Source: JBEKIK01 sp963838495 | GTDB taxonomy: Bacteria; Planctomycetota; Planctomycetia; Pirellulales; Thermoguttaceae | NCBI GenBank assembly: GCA_963838495.1 | Contig: CAWIRC010000004.1 | Span: 248,001-312,000, forward strand | Direction of reading: 5' to 3' | DNA length: 64,000 nucleotides | Shown here: one piece after another, positions 7,973 to 17,303 of the stretch | Position numbering within the stretch: position 1 is the first letter of the stretch | Layout of the letters: every line of letters begins with the position of its first letter | Program-made: the position numbers and the translations under genes | The notes under the pieces: generated by a model | Told to the model about the DNA's origin: nothing | Database searches by the model: none | The model's input: only the letters and a program-made list of their open reading frames with translations

Positions 7973-10306
7973 TTACGTTGTTATCTCCGATAATTCCCGC
8001 TCTGTTTTTTGCATTTTTGGCGTGAGTTTTTGAGCGTCGACCAATGTCTTTTCCCGCCCGGCCGGGATGATGTATTCCAAGAGCCGCAGTTCGGCCAGGG
8101 CGAGCAGGAAGACCAGCGTCGATTCGGCCCCCTGATTTGCGCTGGGCCCTTCGGTCGACAGCCCGTCGCAGCATCCGCCGGTGAGCGAATCATACAGGGC
8201 CGCGCCCACGTCGTTGCGGCCCAGGAACCATTCAAAGGCCCTGATGGCCTCGTATTTCCACCACGCCTGGCCGGTAAGGTGGAAGGCGTCGATGCATGCG
8301 GAGATTGTGGCATGGGCCTCGATGGGCTGCTGATCGAAGCGTGCCCGGTTCCCGCCCCGCGGATAAAATCCATGGTTGCCGATGGGAATAAAATGGCCTT
8401 CGCTCGAGGTTTGTTCCGCGATCAGCCATTCCAGGGTTTCCAACCCGGCAGCTTCCATGGCCTTTTGCTGCATCCCCTGGCCGGCAAGTAAAAGAGCGTG
8501 CGGCAGCGAGGCATTGGCGTATGTCAGTTGATTTTCGAACCAGTTCCAATCCGGCGAAACTGTTTTTTCATGGGCCTCGTACAGGCGCTCGGCAAGCGTA
8601 GCCCGCATTTCTTGTGCTGCCCGATCGCCGGGAAATTGACGCAAATACGTGTGCAAGGCAATCAGTGTAAAGGCTATCGAGCGAAGATCGGTGGTGAACT
8701 CCCGCGCAGTCGACAGCGTCCGCTCGAACAGCCGCGCCGCAGCACGGCGCAGCCCTTCATGCCGCGACCGGCCCAGCACGGTTGCCAATCCCCACAATGC
8801 CCGGGCGTGACTGTCCGGCGAACCTTTCTCCTCGAGCCAGCGGCGGTCGTAGCCCATGAAGTTGCGGAAATGGCCGTTTTGATTGTTATAGGCATGCCAC
8901 AGAAACGCCAGGCAACGCGTGGCCAGACCGTTGAGTTGGCGCAGGCCTTCCTTGCCCAGTTCTTCCAAGAGGATGGCGAAAATCAATCCCCTCGCGTTAT
9001 CATCGGTGGTGTAACCTTCGGAATAGTTTGGCACCGTTCCTATGGCATGTTGAAAGATGCCCACGTCGTCGGTCAGCCGATGAAGATGCGTGAGGTTGAA
9101 CGGCGGCAGTTCGATCTGGCCGTCGGCAAGCGTCTTTGCGTTGTAAACCACGCGCGGCAGGGCCGCCCGCTCCTGCCATGCCCCCTCGAAGGTTTTCATA
9201 TACTCCCTGGCCACCACCGGCCAGATCATGTTTCTGCCCATGAGGTAGGCTTGCTTGCGCATGGCATGCCGCCGGGTTTCGTCTCCAACCAGATCAATGA
9301 CGGCGTCGGCCACTGCTTTTGGATCGCCGAATGGGACGATGATCCCTTTGCCTTCGGCCAATAATTCTTCGGCGTGCCAATAAGGAGTGGAGATGACCGC
9401 CTTTCCCGCCCCCAAGGCATAAGCCAGCGTTCCGGATGTGATTTGCTCTTTGTTCAGATACGGCGTTACATAAAGATCGGCCGTGCCGATGGCTTCAATC
9501 ATTTCTTCCTGGCTCACGAAACGATTGTGGAAGATGACATTTTGCTCAACCCCTAATTTCCTGGCCATCAACTGCAAGGAAATTCTATAGGATTCGCCCT
9601 CGGATTTGACAACGTGCGGGTGCGTGGCCCCCACAACCATGTAAACCGCGTTGGGGCAGCGCTTGAGGATCTCGGGCAGGGCCTGGATCACGTTCTCGAT
9701 GCCCTTGCTCCGGCCCAACAGTCCGAAAGTCAAAATTACGAATTTCCCTTCCACGCCAAAATGGTCCTTGAAAAAATTCGGGTCCGTAAACGGCATGTCA
9801 TATATGCCGTGCGGTATGAAAACCACCTTTTCCGGAGAAATGCCGTACCGCTCGTGCAGGAATTCGATCCCCTTGTCGCTCATCGATATTACCCGCTCCG
9901 AGCGCTCCGCGATCTCCGACAGCACCTCGCGTTGGATCGGATTTGGCTGGGCGGGAATGGTGTGCAAGGTGGTGATTACCGGAGAACGCAGGTCGCGAAG
10001 CAGCGAAAGGACGTGGCTTCCCTCAGGCCCGCCATAAATGCCGAACTCGTGCTGCAAGCAAACCAGGTTGACTTTGTTGATGTTCAAAAAGTCGGCCGCC
10101 TGCCGATACGAGGCCAAATCGTTCTGCCGCAGTTCGAAGCGGACCCGGGACGGATAGTTGTAGCCCGCCTCGGTGTCGTTCACGGGCACCGCGAAAAAAG
10201 TCGCATCCGGAAATTCCGCGGCCAGCGATTCGCACAGATCGGTGGTGAAAGTGGCAATACCGCATATCCGGGGCAGATAATTGCCCACGATGGCTATTCT
10301 TTTCAT
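7973..10306 (-). CDS. GT4-family glycosyltransferase with C-terminal alpha-helical domain
   Basis: 777 residues with AGGAGG ahead of the ATG. Residues about 1-390 are a GT-B glycosyltransferase of family 4: 'RICGIATFTTDL' near the N-terminus, 'VVFIPHGIYD', 'LTFGLLGRSKGIENVIQA' (nucleotide-sugar half) and 'GTLAYALGAGKAVISTPYWHAEE' (E-x7-E type donor site). Residues about 410-777 are a second domain, rich in helices with 'SEGYTTDDNARGL', resembling an (alpha/alpha) toroid as in linear-glycan enzymes. This fusion next to GH130 genes suggests a role in making or remodelling a mannose-containing oligosaccharide in the cytoplasm; that is inference. The reading frame is intact. Confidence 0.8.
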   Translation of the reverse strand: MKRIAIVGNYLPRICGIATFTTDLCESLAAEFPDATFFAVPVNDTEAGYNYPSRVRFELRQNDLASYRQAADFLNINKVNLVCLQHEFGIYGGPEGSHVLSLLRDLRSPVITTLHTIPAQPNPIQREVLSEIAERSERVISMSDKGIEFLHERYGISPEKVVFIPHGIYDMPFTDPNFFKDHFGVEGKFVILTFGLLGRSKGIENVIQALPEILKRCPNAVYMVVGATHPHVVKSEGESYRISLQLMARKLGVEQNVIFHNRFVSQEEMIEAIGTADLYVTPYLNKEQITSGTLAYALGAGKAVISTPYWHAEELLAEGKGIIVPFGDPKAVADAVIDLVGDETRRHAMRKQAYLMGRNMIWPVVAREYMKTFEGAWQERAALPRVVYNAKTLADGQIELPPFNLTHLHRLTDDVGIFQHAIGTVPNYSEGYTTDDNARGLIFAILLEELGKEGLRQLNGLATRCLAFLWHAYNNQNGHFRNFMGYDRRWLEEKGSPDSHARALWGLATVLGRSRHEGLRRAAARLFERTLSTAREFTTDLRSIAFTLIALHTYLRQFPGDRAAQEMRATLAERLYEAHEKTVSPDWNWFENQLTYANASLPHALLLAGQGMQQKAMEAAGLETLEWLIAEQTSSEGHFIPIGNHGFYPRGGNRARFDQQPIEAHATISACIDAFHLTGQAWWKYEAIRAFEWFLGRNDVGAALYDSLTGGCCDGLSTEGPSANQGAESTLVFLLALAELRLLEYIIPAGREKTLVDAQKLTPKMQKTERELSEITT

Positions 10307-10783
10307 GATAGTATCCTCCTGCTAAAAGAAACGTAAACCATTTCGCTAACCCACCAAATTAAGCGGGCGGCAGCCAAAAGATGCGGCACCTTGCGCTGAT
10401 TTTTCCCGGCCTGTATGAAACCTACAAGGAAAAAGGTGTGAATTTCTTTATTCAGGCCTTTAACTCACTAAAAACCACGCTTTACTTGGATTTCCTGATT
10501 CTTTCAGCCATTCTCGACGTTTTTGGTCGTCAAGTTTTCTTATTCCAAGCAAAACCGACATGTTAATATAAATAAAGATGGCAGTAACGTCGCAATCCCT
10601 TTAACAACTATGCTATAAACAAGCCAATCCTTCTGAATTGGCATGAAAACGAAGTAGCTATCGTCTTTAAGTCCACTTTATTCAATAATGATACTATAAT
10701 ATAAATGTCTAAGTGGCAATAGGCCACCCTCCTATCATGGGGGGCAATAACCCGTCAAACACGGTTTCTTGTATAATATTACC
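10307..10783. other. Divergent intergenic region between GT4 and GH130 genes
   Basis: 477 bp, AT-rich, containing the 5' regions of two divergent genes. A 'TTGTATAAT' run at 10769-10777 just before the GH130 ATG resembles a -10 box. A 61-codon frame at 10381-10566 has no family resemblance and no ribosome-binding site. No RNA gene is recognised. Confidence 0.4.
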
Positions 10784-12265
10784 ATGGCAACCATGAAAAA
10801 GTATGCCGGTCATAATTCCTTGAAGGTTCATCGCTTGCCGATCCGGTTTGAGAACGACATTCGCCGCGTGATCACGCGGCGCTTCGATCCCGGCGGCGAA
10901 GCCCGCGTCCGAAAGATCATCGAGCGCGTGGCCGGGCTATCCGATGCCGAGGTGGATCGGGTTTTGGATCAGGTGTTGAAAAAATTCCAGGGCCGCCACA
11001 AGCAGATTACCGCCGTCTTTGACGAGCATTATCAAGCCGCCGCCGCCCTGGTCGGCGAAACCAACGGCATTTCGCCCAACAAGCGCTTGTTGATCGGCTC
11101 CTATTTCACCGCCGAATACTCCATCGAGTCGGCCGCGCTTTTCAATCCCTCCATCGTCAAGCACCGCAACCAGTGGAATCTTCCCCAGGGCGCGGTCGGC
11201 TTCATCATGAGTTTTTGCGCCACCGGCGAAGGGCATGTTTCCTCTATCGTGTTCCGCGAGGGGATCATCAATGCCGATCGCAAGATCACCATGGGCCCGC
11301 CCAGCCGCTATTCGCACCGCGTGCGCATCTCGCCCGACAACCAGTACGAAAAACATCTTTTCCAGCAAAAACTCCGGGAGATGGCAGTGGACGAAACGGC
11401 TGTCAATTCTGTAATGAACCTCCTGGGCGATTATTTCACCATCACCCAACTGGAACACACCCTTGCGGTCGCTTCCGAAACCGCGCCTGAAAAACCGGTG
11501 TTCGAGCAAACCCGAAACAGCATCTTGTTGCTGGCCAGGTCGAATTATCAATTGGAGCTGTCCAAAGACGCCGAGGCGGCCGAGGTGGTCATATTTCCCC
11601 AATCGAGCGACGAACGCTACGGCATCGAGGACCTGCGCATGGTGAATTTCACGGACGACGACGGCTCGACCACCTTTTTCGGCACCTACACCACCTTCGA
11701 CGGCTACCGGCTGCTGCCGCAACTCATGGATACGACCGACTTCCTCCGCATCGGCATCCACACATTAAACGGCGCCCGGGCCCAGAATAAAGGCTTGGCC
11801 CTCTTCCCCCGCCGCATCAACGGCCATTACGCCATGTGCTCGCGCGTGGACGGCGAAAATCTCTATATCATGTATTCCGACATCGTCCACTTCTGGGAAA
11901 CCGCCGAACTGCTGCAAACGCCCAAATACTCCTGGGAATTCGTGCAGATCGGCAATTGCGGCTCGCCCCTGGAAACGCCAGCCGGCTGGCTGCTACTTAC
12001 TCATGGCGTGGGGCCGATGCGGACCTATTGCATCGGCGCCATGCTCCTGGACCTCAAAGATCCCATAAAAGTCATCGGACAGCTCAACGAGCCGCTCATA
12101 ACCGCCAATGAAAAAGAGCGCGATGGGTACGTGCCCAACGTGGTATACACCTGCGGTGCGATGATCCACGACGATCACCTCTATATCCCCTTTTCCACTT
12201 CCGACCACGTCACGCGATTCGCCTACGTGTCGCTCCCCCGCCTGCTGGAAAGGCTGCTGGGATAA
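10784..12265 (+). CDS. GH130-family glycosidase/phosphorylase, long form
   Basis: 493 residues from the ATG at 10784; a TTG at 10769 in the same frame is less likely. An N-terminal helical region of about 170 residues precedes the propeller. Family signatures: 'SAALFNPSIV', 'ERYGIEDLRMVNF' (the GxED catalytic region, with Leu where most members have Pro), 'NKGLALFPRRINGHYAMCSRVDGENL', 'GSPLETPAGWLLLTHGVGPMRTY' and 'VVYTCGAMIHDDHLYIPFSTSD'. It resembles the subgroup of GH130 with an N-terminal extension. Divergently transcribed from the GT4/GH130 pair, so probably the same mannoside pathway. No signal peptide. Confidence 0.8.
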   Translation: MATMKKYAGHNSLKVHRLPIRFENDIRRVITRRFDPGGEARVRKIIERVAGLSDAEVDRVLDQVLKKFQGRHKQITAVFDEHYQAAAALVGETNGISPNKRLLIGSYFTAEYSIESAALFNPSIVKHRNQWNLPQGAVGFIMSFCATGEGHVSSIVFREGIINADRKITMGPPSRYSHRVRISPDNQYEKHLFQQKLREMAVDETAVNSVMNLLGDYFTITQLEHTLAVASETAPEKPVFEQTRNSILLLARSNYQLELSKDAEAAEVVIFPQSSDERYGIEDLRMVNFTDDDGSTTFFGTYTTFDGYRLLPQLMDTTDFLRIGIHTLNGARAQNKGLALFPRRINGHYAMCSRVDGENLYIMYSDIVHFWETAELLQTPKYSWEFVQIGNCGSPLETPAGWLLLTHGVGPMRTYCIGAMLLDLKDPIKVIGQLNEPLITANEKERDGYVPNVVYTCGAMIHDDHLYIPFSTSDHVTRFAYVSLPRLLERLLG

Positions 12266-12277
12266 GCGTTCCATTAA

Positions 12278-12490
12278 CTTTCAGTAACACTTTCCAGCAG
12301 GATAAAGGTCGAGAGTATCGATAAGCAGGCCGAGGCCGACCAACTGCCCGCCGAGTTCGCCTACAACCTGATTGTGGACGATTTCCACACCTTTTTCGTC
12401 GGCGATCAAGGCCTCCTGGTCCACGGCAACACCCCCCGCGACCCCACCGCCGCACTAGTGCCAGGCTTGCTGCCGCAAGCAGCCAATTAA
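12278..12490 (+). pseudogene. Remnant of a Hint-domain (intein-like) gene, 3' end, copy 1
   Basis: An open frame without a start reads 'KVESIDKQ' then 'YNLIVDDFHTFFVG' and 'GLLVHGNTPRDPTAALVPG', ending in TAA at 12488. The 'YNL.V.DFHTFFVG..GLLVH' run is the C-terminal block of Hint (hedgehog/intein) domains found in polymorphic toxin and Rhs-like proteins. An in-frame TAA lies immediately upstream at 12275, so only the last ~70 codons survive. It overlaps the 3' end of the convergent PEP-CTERM gene. A second, shorter remnant with the same 'ALVPGLLPQ' tail lies at 14087. Confidence 0.65.
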
Positions 12491-13558
12491 ACTTAATAAA
12501 GAGTTCCGGAAGTAATCCGTGAAATTCCGCCGCCGCCAAGCATAGGCAAGCAGGCTGATGGCACTGATGCCAAGGAGGATGAGGCTACCGGGCTCAGGAA
12601 CACATGCCACGCGGAACCCTCTATCGTTGCTACCGAACGTCGGGTCGTTGTAGTTGCGGTTCGAGGAGGCCAGCCAGCTGGGGAAGAAGGTGTAGTAGCC
12701 GTAGCCCAACCAAGACCCGCCTCGAAAACCACGGTAAGTATAGCCTGAATTCTCTATTAACGCCTCATTCCACTGCCAAACATCACCGCCCTGATCGAGC
12801 GTCCCATAAGCGCTGAGCGATTCAGGGTATGACCCCACGTCAGTCAAGTAATTTTGGCTCGAATTGAAGATCGGCGAGCCCGTCACCGCAAAGCCGCTCG
12901 CTCCATAGTAGAAGTTCGCCGAGTTGGTGCCGCCGTTCGGCCCCGCCGCCGTACTGAGCACCCACGTCGGGGGCGTATTGCTCTTCGTCGGATAGGTCCA
13001 ATAACCGGCGTTTGTATTGCCACCCTTGTAATACGCTGCCTTGTACCACTCGTCCTCCGAAGGAAGAATCCACTTAGCGCCTACGTTGCGGGTAATCGTG
13101 GCAGCATTTGATGGCGTAGGAGTCCCGCCCAGAAGTGTGTAGGATCCGGATTCCGTGTCGCTATTGCCCCGCCCGTTGTTGAGCCAGTTCGCAAAGCGGA
13201 GTGTATCGAACCAGGTCACGCCAATCACCGGTTGGTTTCCTTGCCCCGGCTTTACAGTATAAGTATACGGTCCGGTGCCCGAACGGTTGATGCCACCCTC
13301 GGGGCTGCTACTCATGTCGCTGATCCACAGACCGTAGGGATCGCTGCTGGACGCCTTGGCAGTAAGAAACTCTGCATACTGCGCATTGGTCACATCGTAC
13401 TTACCCATCTGATAGTTATACGACACCGCACCGTAGCCCGTCGTGTCGGCTACGTTTCCCGGATCGCCCACGGGAACCAAGTCAATTGTGACAGCCGAAG
13501 ACATGCTGGCATTCATCACGACAACTGCCAGAATTAGAGTCAGAGTGCGAATATTCAT
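12455..13558 (-). CDS. Secreted SUMF1/FGE-like protein with PEP-CTERM anchor
   Basis: 367 residues with a perfect AGGAGG ahead of the ATG. Signal peptide at residues 1-22 ('LILAVVVMNASMSSA'). The body is a formylglycine-generating-enzyme-like (SUMF1) fold: 'YQMGKYDVTNAQYAEFL', 'PVIGVTWFDTLRFANWLN', 'WILPSEDEWYKAAYYKGG', 'DQGGDVWQWNEAL', 'RGFRGGSWLGYG' and 'DRGFRVACVPEP'. The C-terminus is a PEP-CTERM sorting signal (VPEPGSLILLG, membrane helix, 'WRRR'), which normally directs exosortase processing. About 23 residues continue past the Arg cluster and overlap the Hint remnant, suggesting the original stop was lost. Secreted planctomycete members of this family are not known to make formylglycine. 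Confidence 0.85.
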   Translation of the reverse strand: MNIRTLTLILAVVVMNASMSSAVTIDLVPVGDPGNVADTTGYGAVSYNYQMGKYDVTNAQYAEFLTAKASSSDPYGLWISDMSSSPEGGINRSGTGPYTYTVKPGQGNQPVIGVTWFDTLRFANWLNNGRGNSDTESGSYTLLGGTPTPSNAATITRNVGAKWILPSEDEWYKAAYYKGGNTNAGYWTYPTKSNTPPTWVLSTAAGPNGGTNSANFYYGASGFAVTGSPIFNSSQNYLTDVGSYPESLSAYGTLDQGGDVWQWNEALIENSGYTYRGFRGGSWLGYGYYTFFPSWLASSNRNYNDPTFGSNDRGFRVACVPEPGSLILLGISAISLLAYAWRRRNFTDYFRNSLLSLIGCLRQQAWH

Positions 13559-14201
13559 GGTTTTCCTCCTGTGAAACTGCGTGTGTAAACGGATGATTGG
13601 TTAATTGGATTATTGGAAATTGGAAAGGGTTAATTCTCGATAACGCTGCGCACGGCATCGCACGTAAAAAGAAATCAAGGAAAAGCCTTTCACGAAAGGC
13701 TTATCAACAAGAATGCCCTGTTAATAATGTTTTGCGAACAATCCGCAAAAATATCACAGGGCCAAAAAACGATGCCTCCGGGCTTGATGCCCTTGCATTG
13801 AAAATAAATAATATAATTAACCTACCATAAAGATGTTTAGAATCAATCGCCCAGAAAGAGGGAGAAAGGGGGGTATGAAATTAGAAAACGGCTGCACAAT
13901 TGCTTGCTCACCCAGTCGCAATTCCGGGCGTTTATTTCGCCCAAATAAAAAACCTCATGCAGTAAATAAACAGCAAGGCAGATACATAAGGCTGTATCTG
14001 ATGGGCAGAACCGAACGAGGCAGCGTTAGGCTTTAGAATACCCATCGTTAATTAACATAATTCCTGCCGTCATTGACTTGTTAAGTGGAACCGTGGACTG
14101 CCCCACCGCCGCGCTTGTCCCGGGCTTGCTGCCGCAAGCGCCCGACAATGATAAAAATTATCTCCAAAAGTAAGAACCGCCCAATGCCGCTGTTAGAAAA
14201 G
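13559..14201. other. Intergenic region with hairpins; no supported gene apart from the Hint remnant
   Basis: About 640 bp. Short frames at 13597-13830 and 13833-14036 have no family resemblance. Visible structure: a 9-bp hairpin (AAGCCTTTC/GAAAGGCTT, 13683-13702) and a larger imperfect hairpin at 13716-13761 (CCCTGT/ACAGGG outer stem, TTTTGCG/CGCAAAA inner stem). The function of these is unknown. The end of the region holds the second Hint remnant. Confidence 0.4.
14087..14173 (+). pseudogene. Remnant of a Hint-domain gene, 3' end, copy 2
   Basis: A frame ending in TAA at 14171 reads 'CPTAALVPGLLPQAPDNDK', matching the tail of copy 1 at both DNA ('cccaccgccgc') and protein level. Only the post-Hint tail remains; the DFHTFF block is absent. 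No start codon, so not expressed as a protein. Confidence 0.45.
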
Positions 14202-14272
14202 CTGGGGAACAAGGATTCGAACCTTGACTAACTGATCCAGAGTCAGTCGTGCTGCCGTTACACCATTCCCCA
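14202..14272 (-). tRNA. tRNA-Gln (CUG anticodon)
   Basis: 71-nt cloverleaf on the minus strand. Acceptor stem TGGGGAA/TTCCCCA with discriminator G, D-arm 'GGTGTAACGGCAGC', anticodon stem ACTGA/TCAGT around loop CTCTGGA (anticodon CTG), T-arm 'AAGGTTCGAATCCTT'. The sequence is that of a bacterial glutamine tRNA. CCA is not encoded. No tRNA-linked integrase is seen beside it, although the Hint remnant adjoins its 3' side. Confidence 0.95.
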
Positions 14273-14523
14273 GTAATCTTCGATTTATGGATTCTTCGCT
14301 TCGTTAAGAATGACGTGCTCCGAAAGGGATTCACCTTACCTTTCCCCCTATATGGGCGGGAAAAACGCCTCATTCACCTCCTAAGCCTAGATTTCTACCA
14401 CATCTTCGTCAAGGGCGGATGCCTTGCGGATGCCCACCAGTTGAGCTTTTCATACTTTACATCTAGAATCGCCTGGAGCTTACCGCTGAATATTATACAG
14501 CTAAGAAAGCCATCCGCAGCCAG

Positions 14524-14660
14524 CAATCGACCGCCTGCAGGCTGAAAGCTGATCGCTGAAAGCTGAAAGCCAAAAAGGAATTTACTTCCCGTATAGATTT
14601 ACTTAAAACTGATAACTGAATACTGTTAACTGTAAACCGACAACTGTTAACTGAAGACTA
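14524..14660. repeat. Degenerate CAGTTNTCAG-type short repeat, copy 2
   Basis: Units such as 'gctgaaagctgatcgctg', 'aaaactgataactgaatac' and 'tgttaactgtaaaccgac' fill the space before the FHA-phosphatase gene, on the opposite orientation from copy 1. Its closeness to the start codon (a few bases) leaves no room for a normal Shine-Dalgarno site. Confidence 0.65.
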
Positions 14661-14664
14661 AAAA

Positions 14665-16359
14665 ATGCCAATTCTCCTCGTCTTGCAGGGGCCAACCCCC
14701 GGGCAGACCTTTTCCTTGGACGGCCCGGTGACCGTGCTGGGTCGGCATCCGGGCTGCGACATCGTCTTGGAATCCGGCTCGGTCAGCCGCCAGCACGCGC
14801 GGATCATCAACAGCCAGGGCGATTTCTATATCGAGGACCTGCACAGCCGCAACGGCACGTACGTAAATGGCCGGTTGTTGACCGCCCGGCAACTGCTCAA
14901 GGAAAACGACGAGATCGGCATCTGCGAATTGACGTTTGCCTTTCGCGCTGCCCCGCCCGAACCAGCCGACACGCCTTCCACCAGTTCAAAGACCGAGTCC
15001 GGGCAAAGCGCCACCATCGTCAACGATGAGGAAATCGCCTCCGGCTCCACGGTCATGTCGCAATTGGACGTGTCGGACGGCTCCACCGGCATGCGCTTGC
15101 AGGTCAACACCGAGGCCAAGCTCAAGGCCCTCCTGGAAATCAGCCGCAACCTGGGCCGGGCGATCGGACTGGGCGACGTGCTGCCAAAAATCCTCGACAG
15201 CCTATTCAAGATTTTTATCCAGGCCGACCGGGGATTTATCATTCTTTTGGACCCGCAATCCGGCCGGCTCGCGCCCAAGGCAATCAAGTATCGGCGCTCC
15301 GAAGACACGCAAAGCGTCAAAATCAGCCGCACCATAGTCAACAGCGTGATGGCCTTGAAGCAAGCTGTCCTCTCGGCCGACGCGGCCACGGACCAGCGCT
15401 TCGAGATGTCCGAGAGCATCGTCGACTTCCGCATCCGCTCGATGATGTGCGCCCCGCTTATAACCGGCGAAGGCAGCGCCCTGGGCGTGATCCAGATCGA
15501 CACCCTGGACGCGCGGAACCGTTTCAACCGCGAAGACCTGGATGTATTGGCCAGCGTGGCCTGCCAGGCGGCTTTCGCCGTGGAAAACGCCCAACTGCAC
15601 GAAACCGCCCTGCGCGAACAGGCCATCAAGCGGGAATTGGCCGTGGCCCATGAAGTGCAACGGGGTTTCCTGCCCGCCGAATCGCCAAACCTGCCCGGCT
15701 ACGACTTTTTCGAGTTTTACGAATCGGCCCATGCCCTGGGCGGCGACTATTTCGACTACGTGCAACTACCCGGCCAACGGCTGGCCGTGGTCCTGGGCGA
15801 CGTGTCGGGCAAAGGCATTTCGGCCTCGCTCTTGATGGCCAAGCTCTCGGCCGAAGCCCGCTATTGCCTGGCCAGCGAGCCCGTGCCCGCCGACGCCGTT
15901 ACCAAACTCAACCGCGTGTTCTGCGGCAGCGGTTGGGAAGACCGTTTCGTCACCCTTGTATTGGCCGTGCTCGATCCGGTTGCCCATCAGGCCACGATCG
16001 TCAACGCCGGCCATATGCCTCCGCTTTTGCATCGGAGTAAAGATTCCATCCAACCGGTAGGCGAAGAATTCTCGCATCTGCCCCTTGGGGTCGATCCTCA
16101 AACGACTTATGAACAATGCTCCATACCCTTGCAGCCCGGTGATTCTCTGATCCTCTACACCGACGGCATAACCGAGGCCATGAACGCCGGCGACGAACTG
16201 TATACGCACCAACGCCTGATGACCCGACTGGCCGCGGACTCCGACAGCGTGGCCATGCTCGGTCGGCGGATCCTCGACGACGTCCGCTCTTTCGTAGGCA
16301 GCCGCCAGCAAAGCGACGACATGTGCCTGGTCTGCGTGGGGCGGAAAAAAGAAGGATGA
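14665..16359 (+). CDS. FHA-GAF-SpoIIE (PP2C-type) phosphatase, RsbU-like
   Basis: 564 residues in three domains. FHA at about 5-95 ('LGRHPGCDIVLES', 'VSRQHARI', 'SRNGTYVNG': the Arg, Ser, His and Asn of a phosphothreonine-binding FHA site). GAF at about 150-310 ('LLEISRNLGRAIGLGDVLPKIL'). SpoIIE/PP2C phosphatase at about 340-560 ('LGGDYFDYVQ', 'VLGDVSGKGISASLLMAKL', 'NAGHMPPLLH', 'LILYTDGITEAMN', 'SDDMCLVCVG'), with the metal-binding Asp residues in place. It likely dephosphorylates a partner such as an anti-sigma-factor antagonist after sensing a phosphoprotein (FHA) and a small ligand (GAF). No partner genes adjoin. Confidence 0.9.
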   Translation: MPILLVLQGPTPGQTFSLDGPVTVLGRHPGCDIVLESGSVSRQHARIINSQGDFYIEDLHSRNGTYVNGRLLTARQLLKENDEIGICELTFAFRAAPPEPADTPSTSSKTESGQSATIVNDEEIASGSTVMSQLDVSDGSTGMRLQVNTEAKLKALLEISRNLGRAIGLGDVLPKILDSLFKIFIQADRGFIILLDPQSGRLAPKAIKYRRSEDTQSVKISRTIVNSVMALKQAVLSADAATDQRFEMSESIVDFRIRSMMCAPLITGEGSALGVIQIDTLDARNRFNREDLDVLASVACQAAFAVENAQLHETALREQAIKRELAVAHEVQRGFLPAESPNLPGYDFFEFYESAHALGGDYFDYVQLPGQRLAVVLGDVSGKGISASLLMAKLSAEARYCLASEPVPADAVTKLNRVFCGSGWEDRFVTLVLAVLDPVAHQATIVNAGHMPPLLHRSKDSIQPVGEEFSHLPLGVDPQTTYEQCSIPLQPGDSLILYTDGITEAMNAGDELYTHQRLMTRLAADSDSVAMLGRRILDDVRSFVGSRQQSDDMCLVCVGRKKEG

Positions 16360-16547
16360 GGGATGAATTAATGTCATGAAATCAAATAACCAATTTTATT
16401 GGATATTTTCATTCGTTTAGCCGCGACCGGGCACCGACCGAAGGTTGGTCGGGGAGCGGGTCTTGCGGTTTAGCACTTTACAATCAATAAATAAGCCTCC
16501 CGATCCCTTTATCCTTTATCCACCTTCAAAGTAACACTAAGTGGACC

Positions 16548-17060
16548 ATGTGGCGCAACATCATTAAGATAGTTGTCGGAATTGCTCTGGGGCTGACTCT
16601 GAGCGTGATTCCCATCGTTCCTTTGGTTATTCCCGTTTTGAGCATTGTGTTGCTGATTGTGCTTGCCATCAGGGTGCGTATGTTTGGGTGGCGACGCGAT
16701 GTCGTGACAGTCTTCACAGTTTGCATTGTTCTGGTGGTTTGTGCATTTCTGCCCATGAAGGAACTCGATGTCGAGGTCGGCCCCATTGCATACGATAATT
16801 TATCTTTATCTGAGCTATGTGACCGCCTCCATGCGGATTATGGCGTCATTTGCCGTTCACCGCATAAATCAACGTATCGGCTGTCGTTCTCCACCGATAG
16901 GCCCTTGTCGCGTAGGAGAGTATTAGAGAAACTTAGCACCGACACAAATTTGCGTCTCCATATCGAATACTGTGGGACCGGTGCCACGATTCTGTTCGGC
17001 ATGTACCCGAGTTTTACCTACTTAGAAGGGGATTCGGATCCAGGGGACAGGAAGGAATAA
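16548..17060 (+). CDS. Small membrane protein of unknown function
   Basis: 170 residues. Two long hydrophobic stretches (about 5-42, possibly a hairpin, and 52-70) are followed by a soluble domain of about 100 residues ('NLSLSELCDRLHADYGV', 'STDRPLSRRRVLEKLS') that resembles a secretin/STN-like short domain in its pattern. That resemblance is weak. GTGGA lies just before the ATG. No family is recognised. The surrounding gaps hold only short A/T-rich repeats (for example 'aatttgaaatttgcaattg' near 17197). Confidence 0.45.
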   Translation: MWRNIIKIVVGIALGLTLSVIPIVPLVIPVLSIVLLIVLAIRVRMFGWRRDVVTVFTVCIVLVVCAFLPMKELDVEVGPIAYDNLSLSELCDRLHADYGVICRSPHKSTYRLSFSTDRPLSRRRVLEKLSTDTNLRLHIEYCGTGATILFGMYPSFTYLEGDSDPGDRKE

Positions 17061-17303
17061 GAGGGACAAAAAAGAATAGTAAAGGAATAAAGGAGTCGGG
17101 AGCATTTTCTTTTGATATAGGTTGTCAGTTTTTAGTAAAAAGTACGAAGTACGGAGTATTGCGAAAAATCGTGCAAGTGATTTAGATTGTTCAATTTGCA
17201 ATTTGAAATTTGCAATTGCCAATTTGCAATAAAAAACATGCTCGTAAATAGTGTACAAATTTCAAACAAAAACTCTAATCTCTAGTCCCTAGCCCCTTTC
17301 ATC

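Noticed and set aside
10381..10566. 61-codon frame between GT4 and GH130
   Set aside because: No start signal or family resemblance; it lies in a divergent promoter region.
13597..14036. Two short plus-strand frames
   Set aside because: Composition is random, and they run through hairpins and AT-rich intergenic DNA with no start signals.
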